Of a DNA stretch of 6,936 bases, positions 1 to 6,295 are shown piece after piece. The notes below the pieces were generated by a model. The model did not search any database and was not told where the DNA came from. It was given only the letters and a program-made list of their open reading frames with translations. The stretch is from Rickettsia typhi (GTDB taxonomy: Bacteria > Pseudomonadota > Alphaproteobacteria > Rickettsiales > Rickettsiaceae). The translations under genes were made by a program, and so were the position numbers. Position 1 is the stretch's first letter, and every line of letters starts with the position of its first letter. The stretch spans positions 1 to 6,936 of the forward strand of contig CAMCTQ010000070.1 of the NCBI GenBank assembly GCA_945878545.1. Direction: 5' to 3'.

Positions 1-22
1 GAAATGGTATACTTAACTACAA

Positions 23-562
23 TTATTTAAGGTAGTTCAATCCTTCTTCAAGGCCTTTTATTGAGATTGGCAAACTAAGTTGTTTACCTTCGAGGTTCAT
101 AAAGGCTACTACATTTTCAGAATTTGAAAGCAAAGCTTTTAGATCTGCATCAGAAAGAGGAACCACGGCTTGACATCCACCTGCAATACACGTTGTATAC
201 TTGCCCGGAGCAATTAGTTTTTTAGAGCTTATTATAGAAGTACCAGCTTCAATTCTTACTCCAAGTGGCAAAGTCTGAATTAGCTTTAATTCTTGCTTAG
301 GACCCAAATAGCCTATTTGGAATAAAGCCACAGGCTGTTGAGTCTTATCTTCTTGCGTAACATTGATTTGTTGATTTAATAGGCATACTTCAGGAGTTTT
401 TGTTTTTTCATCAGCTGGTGTACAAGAAACTTGCCAATCTCCAAATTTCTTACCATCTGTTTTAGCGGCAGAAGCAACATTTAACTTTGAAAAAGTAAAT
501 ACTGCAGTTACTATTAGTAAACCTACTACTATGAATGTAAGTTGTTTTGTGTTTGTTTTCAT
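23..562 (-). CDS. IalB-family (invasion-associated locus B) secreted protein
   Basis: This 179-residue protein looks like a member of the invasion-associated locus B family, small periplasmic or surface proteins common in alphaproteobacteria and named for a Bartonella factor linked to erythrocyte entry. The N-terminus is a Sec signal: Lys residues, a hydrophobic stretch at about residues 9-24, and an A-S-A site near residues 30-32 that would release a mature protein of about 147 residues. The family hallmark FGDWQVSC lies at residues 40-47. Four cysteines (47, 60, 125, 130), including TCIAGGC at 124-130, would form two disulfides outside the cytoplasm. The start is the first Met before the signal peptide; only a weak purine-rich stretch (AGATAA) precedes it. 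It lies 49 bp downstream of a tRNA-Val gene on the same strand, with no obvious terminator between them. The fold assignment is fairly sure. A role in host-cell invasion is not shown by the sequence, since many IalB homologues occur in free-living bacteria. Confidence 0.85.
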   Translation of the reverse strand: MKTNTKQLTFIVVGLLIVTAVFTFSKLNVASAAKTDGKKFGDWQVSCTPADEKTKTPEVCLLNQQINVTQEDKTQQPVALFQIGYLGPKQELKLIQTLPLGVRIEAGTSIISSKKLIAPGKYTTCIAGGCQAVVPLSDADLKALLSNSENVVAFMNLEGKQLSLPISIKGLEEGLNYLK

Positions 563-611
563 GATTATTTATCTAAAAAATTTAAATACTTAAAACTATA
601 TGAAAGATTTA

Positions 612-687
612 TGGTGGGCGATGACAGATTCGAACTGCCGACCGTCTCGGTGTAAACGAGATGCTCTACCAGCTGAGCTAATCGCCC
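612..687 (-). tRNA. tRNA-Val (anticodon UAC)
   Basis: Read on the minus strand, this 76-nt segment folds as a complete tRNA. The acceptor stem is GGGCGAT paired with ATCGCCC, followed by discriminator A and an encoded CCA (615-612). The D arm carries AGCTCAGCTGGTAGAGC. The anticodon stem TCTCG/CGAGA encloses the loop TTTACAC, so the anticodon is TAC, reading valine GUA and, by wobble, other GUN codons. The T arm contains GTTCGAATC. No intron or mismatch is visible in the stems. The gene sits just upstream of the IalB-family gene on the same strand. Confidence 0.96.
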
Positions 688-704
688 TCAAAGCTTGCCT
701 GCGT

Positions 705-733
705 AATATGCACTAGTTTTTTAAAAGAATCAA
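705..733 (-). promoter_or_regulatory. Candidate sigma-70 promoter for tRNA-Val
   Basis: On the minus strand, TTGATT (733-728; 4/6 to the -35 consensus) and CATATT (710-705; 4/6 to the -10 consensus) are separated by exactly 17 bp. Transcription would start about 10-15 bp before the mature 5' end of the tRNA at 687. Position and spacing are good, but both hexamers are imperfect in an AT-rich spacer, so this is a moderate call. Confidence 0.45.
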
Positions 734-774
734 GTCTTTTATCGTTAATATATTGATTGAACCAATTTTTCATT

Positions 775-806
775 TATCGTGTAGAAGAAGTATCGTGTAG
801 AAAAAA
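775..806. repeat. Two-copy 16-bp tandem direct repeat
   Basis: TATCGTGTAGAAGAAG (775-790) is followed at once by TATCGTGTAGAAAAAA (791-806), matching at 14 of 16 positions. A shorter echo, TATCGT, occurs at 740-745. The repeat lies 22-53 bp before the start of the sulfatase-like gene, so it may overlap its promoter or be a regulator-binding site, or it may be a simple slippage duplication. I do not recognise it as a known operator. Confidence 0.7.
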
Positions 807-827
807 TCTATAAATAATAAGTAATTA

Positions 828-2570
828 ATGAAGAAAATCCTTAACTTAATTGATTCAGTCGTTGACCATAAAATATCTTTAAAAGAGCTATACTTTTCTC
901 TCACTACATGGTTTTGTTTACTCGTATTATTTCTTGGTTTTACAACTAAGTTTCATACCACATTATTAATTGCAAATTTAATAATAGCCCTTTATTTTTA
1001 CTTAATAATAATACTCATCACCAACCGCATCCTTCTTTCTGGCTTTTCAACCCTTCTATTAGCAGTTTTATTTGATTACATAAAGCTAATAAAATGGCAA
1101 TTCCTGATGCAGGAATTATCTGCTGCAGATTTTTTTATGCTTAAACTGTTAATAAACCACGGTCTTATGAGGCTTATTTATGAATATGCAACTAAAGAGA
1201 TCTACTTAATATTTGTACTATTATTGATTAATTTTATTTTACTTTGGAATAAGTTCGACACTTTCCTTGATAAGCAACGCCTCGGGAGTAGAAATTTTTA
1301 TGCATTAAGATTAGTCTCTTTTGGTGTAGCAATTCTACTGAGTTCAAAGCTGTTTGAAATAGCTTTTGATAAAAAATCATATTTTCATTTAGCAATTGAG
1401 TCAATAAAGAATGAAAGCAAAGAGTACCCAAGAAAAGTCTATGGCCCATTTGCTGACATAATATTTACTATTCAGGATATTTATATCGATCCTAAAGCAG
1501 GAGTAATTGACGAAAGCTTAATACTAGATAAAGTAGAAAAAGAGAAAAACATACCTATTACAAACAAAGATGAAATGCCTGATATAGTAGTTATTCTTAA
1601 CGAATCAGTATTTGATCCTAGTAAGCTAGATTACGATTTTGCAGACAAACTAAAATTCGAGTTTTTCCAAAATGGAAAATATACAAAATATAGCGGAATA
1701 TTAAACGTCAATACATTTGGTGGTAGCTCTTGGATAAGTGAATATGAAATCAATACGGGTGTACCACACAAGTCATTTACTGGACCTAGTTACATGCCAT
1801 TTATCACTCTCGTTCCACACACAAATAATTCTATCATGTCTTACCTAAGGTCTATAGGTTATAGAGTGGAAGTTCTATATCCAGTGGACAAGAATTTTTC
1901 CCTAGCGCTAGATGCTTATACAAAGCTTGGATCTCATGAGATTACAGACATTTATGAGTATGGATTTGAACCAGAAAGTTGGGGGCGTGTACCAGATAAA
2001 ATGATTGGCGATATGGTTATCGATGCCCTCGATAGAAACCCAGAAAAACCTAAATATATTTTTGCAGCCACGATGCTTAACCACGGTCCTCATTCAAGCT
2101 TTTTTCCTGACAATATAGGCTGTAGCCTCTCAATGAACGATCAATTATGTTCAAAACTTAATGACTATATTGCAAGGCTAGCAAAAACAAACGAAGACCA
2201 GCTGGACCTAATTGAAAAATTAATGAAACGCAAAAAGAAAACTATAATTGTAAATTTTGGTGATCATCTACCTTCTTTCGAAGGTTTTTCAACGCACCTT
2301 AGATTTACTAGAGACATAAAAAATTATTTCAAAACTTTCTATAATGTGAATGCAAATTTTGATATTAAAGATGATTCACAATATCCAGCACTTGACATAA
2401 CTTTTATTCCAGGACTACTTCTTGATATAGCAAAAATCAATGGTAATTCTTTCTATAAGGCAAATTCATTTATCAGAAAGAATTGTAACGGTCAAATCGC
2501 CGGTTGTGCCGAGAATAATAAGCTGCTTGAAAGCTATAAAAGCCTGATTGTTAAGCAGCTTGATTTCTAA
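828..2570 (+). CDS. Membrane-bound LTA synthase-like sulfatase/phosphoglycerol transferase family protein
   Basis: A 580-residue protein of the alkaline phosphatase superfamily, built like LtaS/OpgB enzymes. An N-terminal membrane domain (hydrophobic stretches at about 27-45, 47-66, 68-82, 124-141 and 160-176) is followed by a periplasmic catalytic domain from about residue 250. Visible signatures are PDIVVILNES (251-260; E259 a likely metal ligand), FGGSSWISEYE (297-307) with the expected nucleophile position at S301, LNHGPH (417-422), and NFGDHLP (476-482) with metal ligands D479 and H480. Cysteine pairs C432/C441 and C553/C560 may be periplasmic disulfides. Known members move phosphoglycerol or phosphoethanolamine onto envelope glycans or lipids, or hydrolyse such esters. 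The substrate here is unknown, and a Gram-negative of this kind is not expected to make lipoteichoic acid. Ser instead of the usual Thr nucleophile is notable. An in-frame TAA lies at 822-824, so ATG 828 is effectively forced, though no clear Shine-Dalgarno precedes it. It stands alone on its strand. Confidence 0.82.
   Translation: MKKILNLIDSVVDHKISLKELYFSLTTWFCLLVLFLGFTTKFHTTLLIANLIIALYFYLIIILITNRILLSGFSTLLLAVLFDYIKLIKWQFLMQELSAADFFMLKLLINHGLMRLIYEYATKEIYLIFVLLLINFILLWNKFDTFLDKQRLGSRNFYALRLVSFGVAILLSSKLFEIAFDKKSYFHLAIESIKNESKEYPRKVYGPFADIIFTIQDIYIDPKAGVIDESLILDKVEKEKNIPITNKDEMPDIVVILNESVFDPSKLDYDFADKLKFEFFQNGKYTKYSGILNVNTFGGSSWISEYEINTGVPHKSFTGPSYMPFITLVPHTNNSIMSYLRSIGYRVEVLYPVDKNFSLALDAYTKLGSHEITDIYEYGFEPESWGRVPDKMIGDMVIDALDRNPEKPKYIFAATMLNHGPHSSFFPDNIGCSLSMNDQLCSKLNDYIARLAKTNEDQLDLIEKLMKRKKKTIIVNFGDHLPSFEGFSTHLRFTRDIKNYFKTFYNVNANFDIKDDSQYPALDITFIPGLLLDIAKINGNSFYKANSFIRKNCNGQIAGCAENNKLLESYKSLIVKQLDF
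2520..2561. other. Inverted repeat at the convergent gene ends (weak terminator candidate)
   Basis: AAGCTGCTT (2520-2528) and AAGCAGCTT (2553-2561) form a perfect 9-bp inverted repeat around a 24-nt loop, in the last codons of the sulfatase-like gene and close to the stop of znuB on the other strand. There is no good U-tract on either side and the arms also encode protein, so a terminator role is only a suggestion. No better terminator is visible in the 12-bp space between the two stop codons. Confidence 0.25.
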
Positions 2571-2582
2571 GCAACTTAACCT

Positions 2583-3368
2583 CTACCTTGAACTTCGTTG
2601 AGAATATAAAATATTTATGACAACATAAACAAAAAGATAGATGGCTCCGCCACCCAAAATGACAACTGGAGCAAATGGTAAATCAGCATAAAACGATAAT
2701 AAGATGCCAGAACAGTTCATCATAATGGCAAAAAAGATCGCCAACCAAATCATCATTGTTGGTGTTTTAGACGTAAGACGTGCAATCATAGCCGGTATCA
2801 GTATCATGCTCGTGACCAATAATGCGCCTACAATTTTTATAGTCGCAATTATCGCAAATGATAAAATTGACAAGAAGAGAAGCTCGAGTATTTTTACAGA
2901 TATTCCTTTTGAATGAGCTATATCCCTGCTTAGTATTGTTAAAATAAGCTGACGAAATGACATTATCAAAAACACAGAAGTAACAGCGAGAATTATACAT
3001 AATCTAACCACATCTTCGCTGGTTGCTCCAATTATATCACCAAAAAATAAGCTATTAAAATTAAAACGACCAGGAAAAATACTAGCCAACACCAGTGCCA
3101 GTGAAATCATTACACTCGAAGCCAAGCCAATAGCAGCATTATTACCTGACTTAGTTTTCATCTTAAAAACCAATAAAGCAAAAAACAATGTATTTACGAT
3201 ACCAGCGTATATAATTGGCAACCCAGCAATTACGCTCACGGCTAGTGCCAACATACTAGCATGGGATAGTCCCTCACCAAAGTAAACGTAACGCTTCCAC
3301 AGTACAACACAGCCAAGCGGCGCGAAGATCAAACCTATTAAAATAGATACAAATATTATAATTTCCAT
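2583..3368 (-). CDS. znuB: Zinc ABC transporter permease ZnuB (ABC-3 family)
   Basis: A 261-residue, strongly hydrophobic inner-membrane permease of the ABC-3 (metal ion) family, the length usual for ZnuB. It would form the transmembrane channel of a zinc importer, with ZnuC supplying energy and a periplasmic ZnuA delivering the ion. Family landmarks are APLGCVVLWKR (16-26), YFGEGLSHASML (29-40) in the early loop, the glycine-rich GALLVTSMILIPAMIAR segment (181-197), and a late D-x-P-x-A-P motif (229-234). About seven to eight membrane segments can be drawn. The start lies 3 bp after the znuC stop, so the genes are almost certainly co-transcribed and probably translationally coupled; no separate strong ribosome site is seen. 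No znuA lies in the window. ABC-3 permeases also carry manganese or iron, but the His-rich ZnuC partner favours zinc. The gene ends 12 bp from the convergent sulfatase-like gene. Confidence 0.9.
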   Translation of the reverse strand: MEIIIFVSILIGLIFAPLGCVVLWKRYVYFGEGLSHASMLALAVSVIAGLPIIYAGIVNTLFFALLVFKMKTKSGNNAAIGLASSVMISLALVLASIFPGRFNFNSLFFGDIIGATSEDVVRLCIILAVTSVFLIMSFRQLILTILSRDIAHSKGISVKILELLFLSILSFAIIATIKIVGALLVTSMILIPAMIARLTSKTPTMMIWLAIFFAIMMNCSGILLSFYADLPFAPVVILGGGAIYLFVYVVINILYSQRSSR

Positions 3369-3371
3369 AAA

Positions 3372-4070
3372 TTAGTGTTTATGATCGTGAGTATGAATAT
3401 AAACTCCAATTTCGGATAGAGCATTTTTAAAAGCACTATTATTATCGATGTCCGTCGGCTTTCCGCTGCAACAAACATGACCATTTAGGCAAATAACTTG
3501 GTCAGAATTTTTCATTACGGTGAACAAATCATGTGAAATCATAAAAATTGTCATGCCGAATTTATTTTTTAACTCTGCTAACATTTTATAAAATTCCTGT
3601 TGGCTCACAACGTCCAGATACTGCGTGGGCTCATCCAAAATTATTAAATCCGGTTTACTCATTATAGCTCCAGCAAGAAGAATCTTCTGCAATTGCCCTC
3701 CGGATATTTCAGCAATATCTTTATTTTTTATTTCATCGAAATCTAAAAAATAAGATAAAGCAAAGTCTTCTGATATTGTCTTATGATTCGATAAAATCTC
3801 CAGCAACCCTTTCACAGTCATAGGAATTGCAAAGCTTAAATCTAAACTTTGCGGCACATACCCAATACGTAAATCTTTTGAAATTATTAATTCGCCGCTA
3901 TCATATGACTCAAGACCCAATATAATTTTAGCGACTGTAGTTTTACCAACTCCATTTTGACCAATTAAAGTGGTAATTTCACCTTTGTTTAATTTAAAGC
4001 TTATCCCCTCAACTACAGTATGGTTACCGAATTTTTTTGATAGGGATTTGAATTCAACGAGTGGAGTCAT
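3372..4070 (-). CDS. znuC: Zinc ABC transporter ATP-binding protein ZnuC
   Basis: A 232-residue ABC ATPase that would power the zinc permease ZnuB on the cytoplasmic face of the inner membrane. All nucleotide-binding motifs are present: Walker A GQNGVGKTT (37-45), Q-loop Q74 in YVPQS, signature ISGGQ (122-126, with I for the usual L), Walker B LIILDEP (142-148), D-loop after YLD (151-153), and switch histidine H180 in ISHD. The C-terminus HTHDHKH (226-232) is His-rich, as in E. coli ZnuC, which supports zinc over other metals. ATG 4070 puts the VEFKSLSKKF strand at the N-terminus as expected; no clear Shine-Dalgarno precedes it. znuB follows after 3 bp. A 13-bp inverted repeat directly upstream could be its operator. 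The 17 kDa antigen gene ends 86 bp upstream on the same strand, so read-through is possible. Confidence 0.93.
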   Translation of the reverse strand: MTPLVEFKSLSKKFGNHTVVEGISFKLNKGEITTLIGQNGVGKTTVAKIILGLESYDSGELIISKDLRIGYVPQSLDLSFAIPMTVKGLLEILSNHKTISEDFALSYFLDFDEIKNKDIAEISGGQLQKILLAGAIMSKPDLIILDEPTQYLDVVSQQEFYKMLAELKNKFGMTIFMISHDLFTVMKNSDQVICLNGHVCCSGKPTDIDNNSAFKNALSEIGVYIHTHDHKH

Positions 4071-4086
4071 AAAACTTGAGCAACTA

Positions 4087-4131
4087 AATCTGATATCATT
4101 CGTCGAAAAAATCAGAAGATGATATCAGATT
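4087..4131. promoter_or_regulatory. 13-bp perfect inverted repeat before znuC, candidate operator
   Basis: AATCTGATATCAT (4087-4099) and its exact reverse complement ATGATATCAGATT (4119-4131) flank a 19-bp spacer. Each arm also contains the self-palindrome TGATATCA (4091-4098 and 4120-4127), centres 29 bp apart, so two dimeric regulator sites are possible. It lies 17-61 bp upstream of the znuC start, where a zinc-responsive repressor such as Zur would be expected to act, though it does not match a Zur box I can recall. Alternatively it is the terminator of the 17 kDa gene: the stem would be stable enough, but no U-tract follows on the minus strand. Confidence 0.5.
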
Positions 4132-4156
4132 ACCTAATATTTGTATAGACTTGTTG

Positions 4157-4627
4157 TTATTGGATTATTTTCCAATGACCATCTGCTTGGCGACAAGCCT
4201 TACCAAAAGCTTTGTGTTTTTCACCACCAACTACAATTTCTTGCTGATATTCACGGCAATATTGACCACCTTCTCTAAACGTCTTCGTTGGGGTTATATA
4301 ACCATGATTGCCGCTATCTGGGTTGTTCCACTGCACACTACTACCAGAAGGAGAAAACTCAAGAGCTTGGTGCGAGCTTTTTTCCAGCATTAGTTTATCG
4401 TGTTCATCCATTGTTTTACCAATTTGACCGCCAATTAATGCTCCAGCAAGTGCGCCAACTCCAACAGCAACAAGCTTGCCTTCTCCTCCACCGAATTGAG
4501 AACCAAGCAAACCACCAGTAAGCCCTCCAATCAAAGTCCCTCCGCCTTGCTTGTTCATTTGTCCATTACAAGCGACCATCGAAATTGACACTACAGTAAT
4601 TAATAATAAATTTGCTATTTTTTTCAT
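4157..4627 (-). CDS. Rickettsial 17 kDa surface antigen-like outer-membrane lipoprotein
   Basis: A 156-residue lipoprotein clearly homologous to the 17 kDa surface antigen of Rickettsia, a genus marker gene. The signal peptide ends in SMVAC, with C20 the lipidated residue; Met at -3 is a slightly unusual lipobox. The mature start CNGQMNKQGGGTL is followed by a Gly-zipper two-helix region (about 28-70, with LIGGLTGGLLGSQFGGG and VGVGALAGALIGGQIG), then the conserved C-terminal part with PSGSSVQWNNPDSGN, YCREYQQ and KAFGKACRQADGHW. The role is probably structural in the outer membrane; the exact function is unknown in the family. I chose the ATG at 4627 over one at 4651: it gives a normal lipoprotein signal and is preceded by GGAGAGAAG at Shine-Dalgarno distance, one of the best ribosome sites in the window. 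The gene is divergent from the cation-efflux gene and lies upstream of znuCB on the same strand. Confidence 0.93.
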   Translation of the reverse strand: MKKIANLLLITVVSISMVACNGQMNKQGGGTLIGGLTGGLLGSQFGGGEGKLVAVGVGALAGALIGGQIGKTMDEHDKLMLEKSSHQALEFSPSGSSVQWNNPDSGNHGYITPTKTFREGGQYCREYQQEIVVGGEKHKAFGKACRQADGHWKIIQ

Positions 4628-4655
4628 AAAAATTCTTCTCTCCAGGTACAAAAAA

Positions 4656-4686
4656 TTGACATTAATTTCTTAGATAATAGTATAAT
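4656..4686 (+). promoter_or_regulatory. Candidate sigma-70 promoter for the cation-efflux/tadA pair
   Basis: TTGACA (4656-4661) and TATAAT (4681-4686) are both perfect consensus hexamers, with a 19-bp spacer that is 2 bp longer than ideal. The start would be near 4693, leaving a leader of about 30 nt before ATG 4724. Its -10 shares bases with the -10 of the minus-strand promoter, so the two polymerases could not open DNA here at the same time. Confidence 0.6.
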
Positions 4687-4710
4687 AAACGCTTAGCTAG
4701 TATATTGCAA
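4682..4710 (-). promoter_or_regulatory. Candidate sigma-70 promoter for the 17 kDa antigen gene
   Basis: On the minus strand, TTGCAA (4710-4705; 4/6 to the -35) and TATTAT (4687-4682; 5/6 to the -10) have an ideal 17-bp spacer. Transcription would begin near 4675, giving a leader of about 48 nt before the ATG at 4627. The -10 overlaps that of the divergent promoter on the other strand. Confidence 0.6.
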
Positions 4711-4723
4711 ATAAATTACTCTC

Positions 4724-5587
4724 ATGTTACGATTTAAAGAAAACGACTTAATCAAATCTGCTTCGTATGCGTCTGTTGTAGTTGCCTTCATAATCCTATC
4801 AATCAAAAGCTATGGTTGGCTTGCAACTGAATCACAGTCTATTCTAGCCTCTCTTATCGATTCACTACTAGATATTTCTTCTTCGTTTATTAATTTAATT
4901 GCAATCAGAATTGCCTTGGCTCCTCCAGATGATAACCACAGATTCGGGCATGGTAAATTCCAAGATTTAGCAATATTTTCACAATCAATATTTTTTTTGA
5001 TATCATGTTTATTTACTCTTTTCTCTTCAAGCAAAGCCTTATACCTAAGAGATATTCCCCAAAATGCTGAACTCGGGGTAGACGCAATGTATTTATGTAT
5101 TTTTCTCACACTAGCTTTAGTTGTATATCAAAGCTTTGTGATTAAAAAAACTGGCTCAAAAATTATTGCCGCTGATAAAGTACACTATTTTTCAGATTTT
5201 ATAAGCAACTTAGCTGTTGTCGTTTCACTATATTTAAGCGTTGCATTTTGGTATATTGACGCTCTAGTAGGGGTAGGTATTTCACTATATATACTATACG
5301 CATCTTACCAGCTTTTTAGAGATGCGATTCGTAACCTAGCAGACGAAGAATTTGCGGACAATGATCGTGAAAAGATTTTACAAATTATAGGCACTTTCCC
5401 AGAAGCAAAAGGAGCTCATGAGCTAAAAACCAGATCTGCCGGTGACAAACCTTTTATTCAATTCCATCTAGAAATGGATGGAAATTTATCGCTGCTTGAA
5501 GCACATAACATTTCGGACCAAATAGCTGCTGAATTAATGAAGCATTTCCCCAAAGCTGAGATTATAATTCACCAAGATCCAGTCTAA
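4724..5587 (+). CDS. fieF: Cation diffusion facilitator (FieF/YiiP-type divalent metal exporter)
   Basis: A 287-residue CDF-family proton-coupled exporter of zinc, iron or similar divalent cations in the inner membrane. It resembles E. coli FieF (YiiP) along its whole length, and the metal ligands I recall for that protein line up. Transmembrane site A is D46, D50, H154, D158. The loop site B is D69, H72, H76 in PPDDNHRFGHGK. The cytoplasmic domain carries H232, H248, H261, H283 and D285, ending in IIIHQDPV. Six membrane segments fit residues about 12-205, with the cytoplasmic dimer domain after 210. The intact site A argues for an active transporter; the metal cannot be told exactly from sequence. 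ATG 4724 gives the family's normal N-terminus, with no obvious Shine-Dalgarno. It is transcribed away from the 17 kDa gene, and tadA follows after 28 bp, likely in the same transcript. Confidence 0.92.
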   Translation: MLRFKENDLIKSASYASVVVAFIILSIKSYGWLATESQSILASLIDSLLDISSSFINLIAIRIALAPPDDNHRFGHGKFQDLAIFSQSIFFLISCLFTLFSSSKALYLRDIPQNAELGVDAMYLCIFLTLALVVYQSFVIKKTGSKIIAADKVHYFSDFISNLAVVVSLYLSVAFWYIDALVGVGISLYILYASYQLFRDAIRNLADEEFADNDREKILQIIGTFPEAKGAHELKTRSAGDKPFIQFHLEMDGNLSLLEAHNISDQIAAELMKHFPKAEIIIHQDPV

Positions 5588-5615
5588 CAATTTCTTATAT
5601 AGAGCTCTAAAACCC

Positions 5616-6098
5616 ATGACGAATTCTGATTTTAACAATTTTTATATGCAAATGGCTCTAGATGAAGCTTATCTGGCATATTCAGAGGGAGAGGTTCCCG
5701 TTGGTTGTGTTATAATAGACCGCCTTACTAAAACAATAGTTTCTAGAGCGCACAACATGTCGCAGCAAAATCACAATCCAAATTTACACGCTGAAATGAT
5801 TGCCCTTGATATTGCTTGCAAAAAAAATAATAATAAAAATTTATCAAATTGCGATATATATATTACCCTAGAACCTTGCACAATGTGTGCAAGTGCTATT
5901 TCCAACGCAAGAATATCACGAATGTACTACGCTGCCTCTGATACAAAACAAGGAGCAGTAGAAAATGGAGTAAGATTTTATACAACTAGCTCTTGTTTTT
6001 ATAGACCTGAAATTTATTCTGGCCTACAAAAAGTTGAATCTGAAGAAATTATCACAAGTTTTTTTAGCAAATTACGAGAAAATAGACAAGATGTTTAA
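5616..6098 (+). CDS. tadA: tRNA-specific adenosine deaminase TadA
   Basis: A 160-residue zinc-dependent deaminase that converts A34 to inosine in the anticodon of tRNA-Arg(ACG), letting it read CGU, CGC and CGA codons. The catalytic signatures are complete: GEVPVG (25-30), HAE (58-60; H58 zinc ligand, E60 proton shuttle) and PCTMC (87-91; C88 and C91 zinc ligands). The following segment, ARISRMYYAASDTKQGAVEN, matches TadA better than cytidine or guanine deaminases. Length is normal for the family. ATG 5616 is used; Met11 (ATG 5646) is a possible alternative, and neither has a strong ribosome site. A run of eight A (5820-5827) encodes Lys-Lys-Asn and is intact in frame. It lies 28 bp after the cation-efflux gene, probably in one operon without functional link. 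The downstream hairpin at 6153-6185 probably ends the transcript. Confidence 0.93.
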   Translation: MTNSDFNNFYMQMALDEAYLAYSEGEVPVGCVIIDRLTKTIVSRAHNMSQQNHNPNLHAEMIALDIACKKNNNKNLSNCDIYITLEPCTMCASAISNARISRMYYAASDTKQGAVENGVRFYTTSSCFYRPEIYSGLQKVESEEIITSFFSKLRENRQDV

Positions 6099-6152
6099 TA
6101 AATTTGATGATATATAGGTGAGTAAGATTTTTATAGAATTTTCTTTAAAAAC

Positions 6153-6185
6153 AAAAGCAAGCCATACTATACCTGGCTTGCTTTT
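6153..6185. terminator. Bidirectional Rho-independent terminator after tadA
   Basis: AAAAGCAAGCCA (6153-6164) pairs perfectly over 12 bp with TGGCTTGCTTTT (6174-6185) around a 9-nt loop. On the plus strand the T-run is the stem end plus TTTTT a few bases later (6191-6195), serving tadA. On the minus strand the stem is followed by TTTTGTTTTT, so it could also be a second stop for pnp. Confidence 0.8.
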
Positions 6186-6255
6186 CGTTGTTTTTAAGCA
6201 CAATTCATCATGAGCTGGTGGCACTTCTCGCTTAGCTTGACGCTCGATCTCAAAT

Positions 6256-6295
6256 AAAAAAGCAGAGACCAGAGTTGAGGGTATCTGCTTTTTTT
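6256..6295. terminator. Rho-independent terminator of pnp (probably bidirectional)
   Basis: AAAAAAGCAGA (6256-6266) pairs with TCTGCTTTTTT (6284-6294); after a G/A mismatch, ACC (6268-6270) pairs with GGT (6280-6282) around a 9-nt loop. On the minus strand the stem ends in six T, then ATTT, and begins 18 bp after the pnp stop. On the plus strand seven T (6289-6295) would also end transcription arriving from tadA. Confidence 0.85.

Noticed and set aside
2704..3000. Open frames of 70 (+) and 77 (-) codons
   Set aside because: They lie within znuB in other frames; the hydrophobic composition is inherited from the complement of a membrane protein gene.
4151..4521. Two plus-strand open frames of 80 and 77 codons
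   Set aside because: They are antisense to the 17 kDa lipoprotein gene, with no ribosome site or recognisable family.
4628..4651. Longer start for the 17 kDa lipoprotein (eight extra residues, MYLERRIF)
   Set aside because: It would put charged residues before the lipoprotein signal, and the ribosome site GGAGAGAAG fits the ATG at 4627.
4810..5109. 99-codon minus-strand open frame
   Set aside because: It lies wholly inside the cation-efflux gene, whose metal ligands are intact, and shows no recognisable domain.
5820..5827. Run of eight A in tadA as a programmed slippage site
   Set aside because: The gene is intact without slippage, and such runs are expected in AT-rich Lys/Asn codons.
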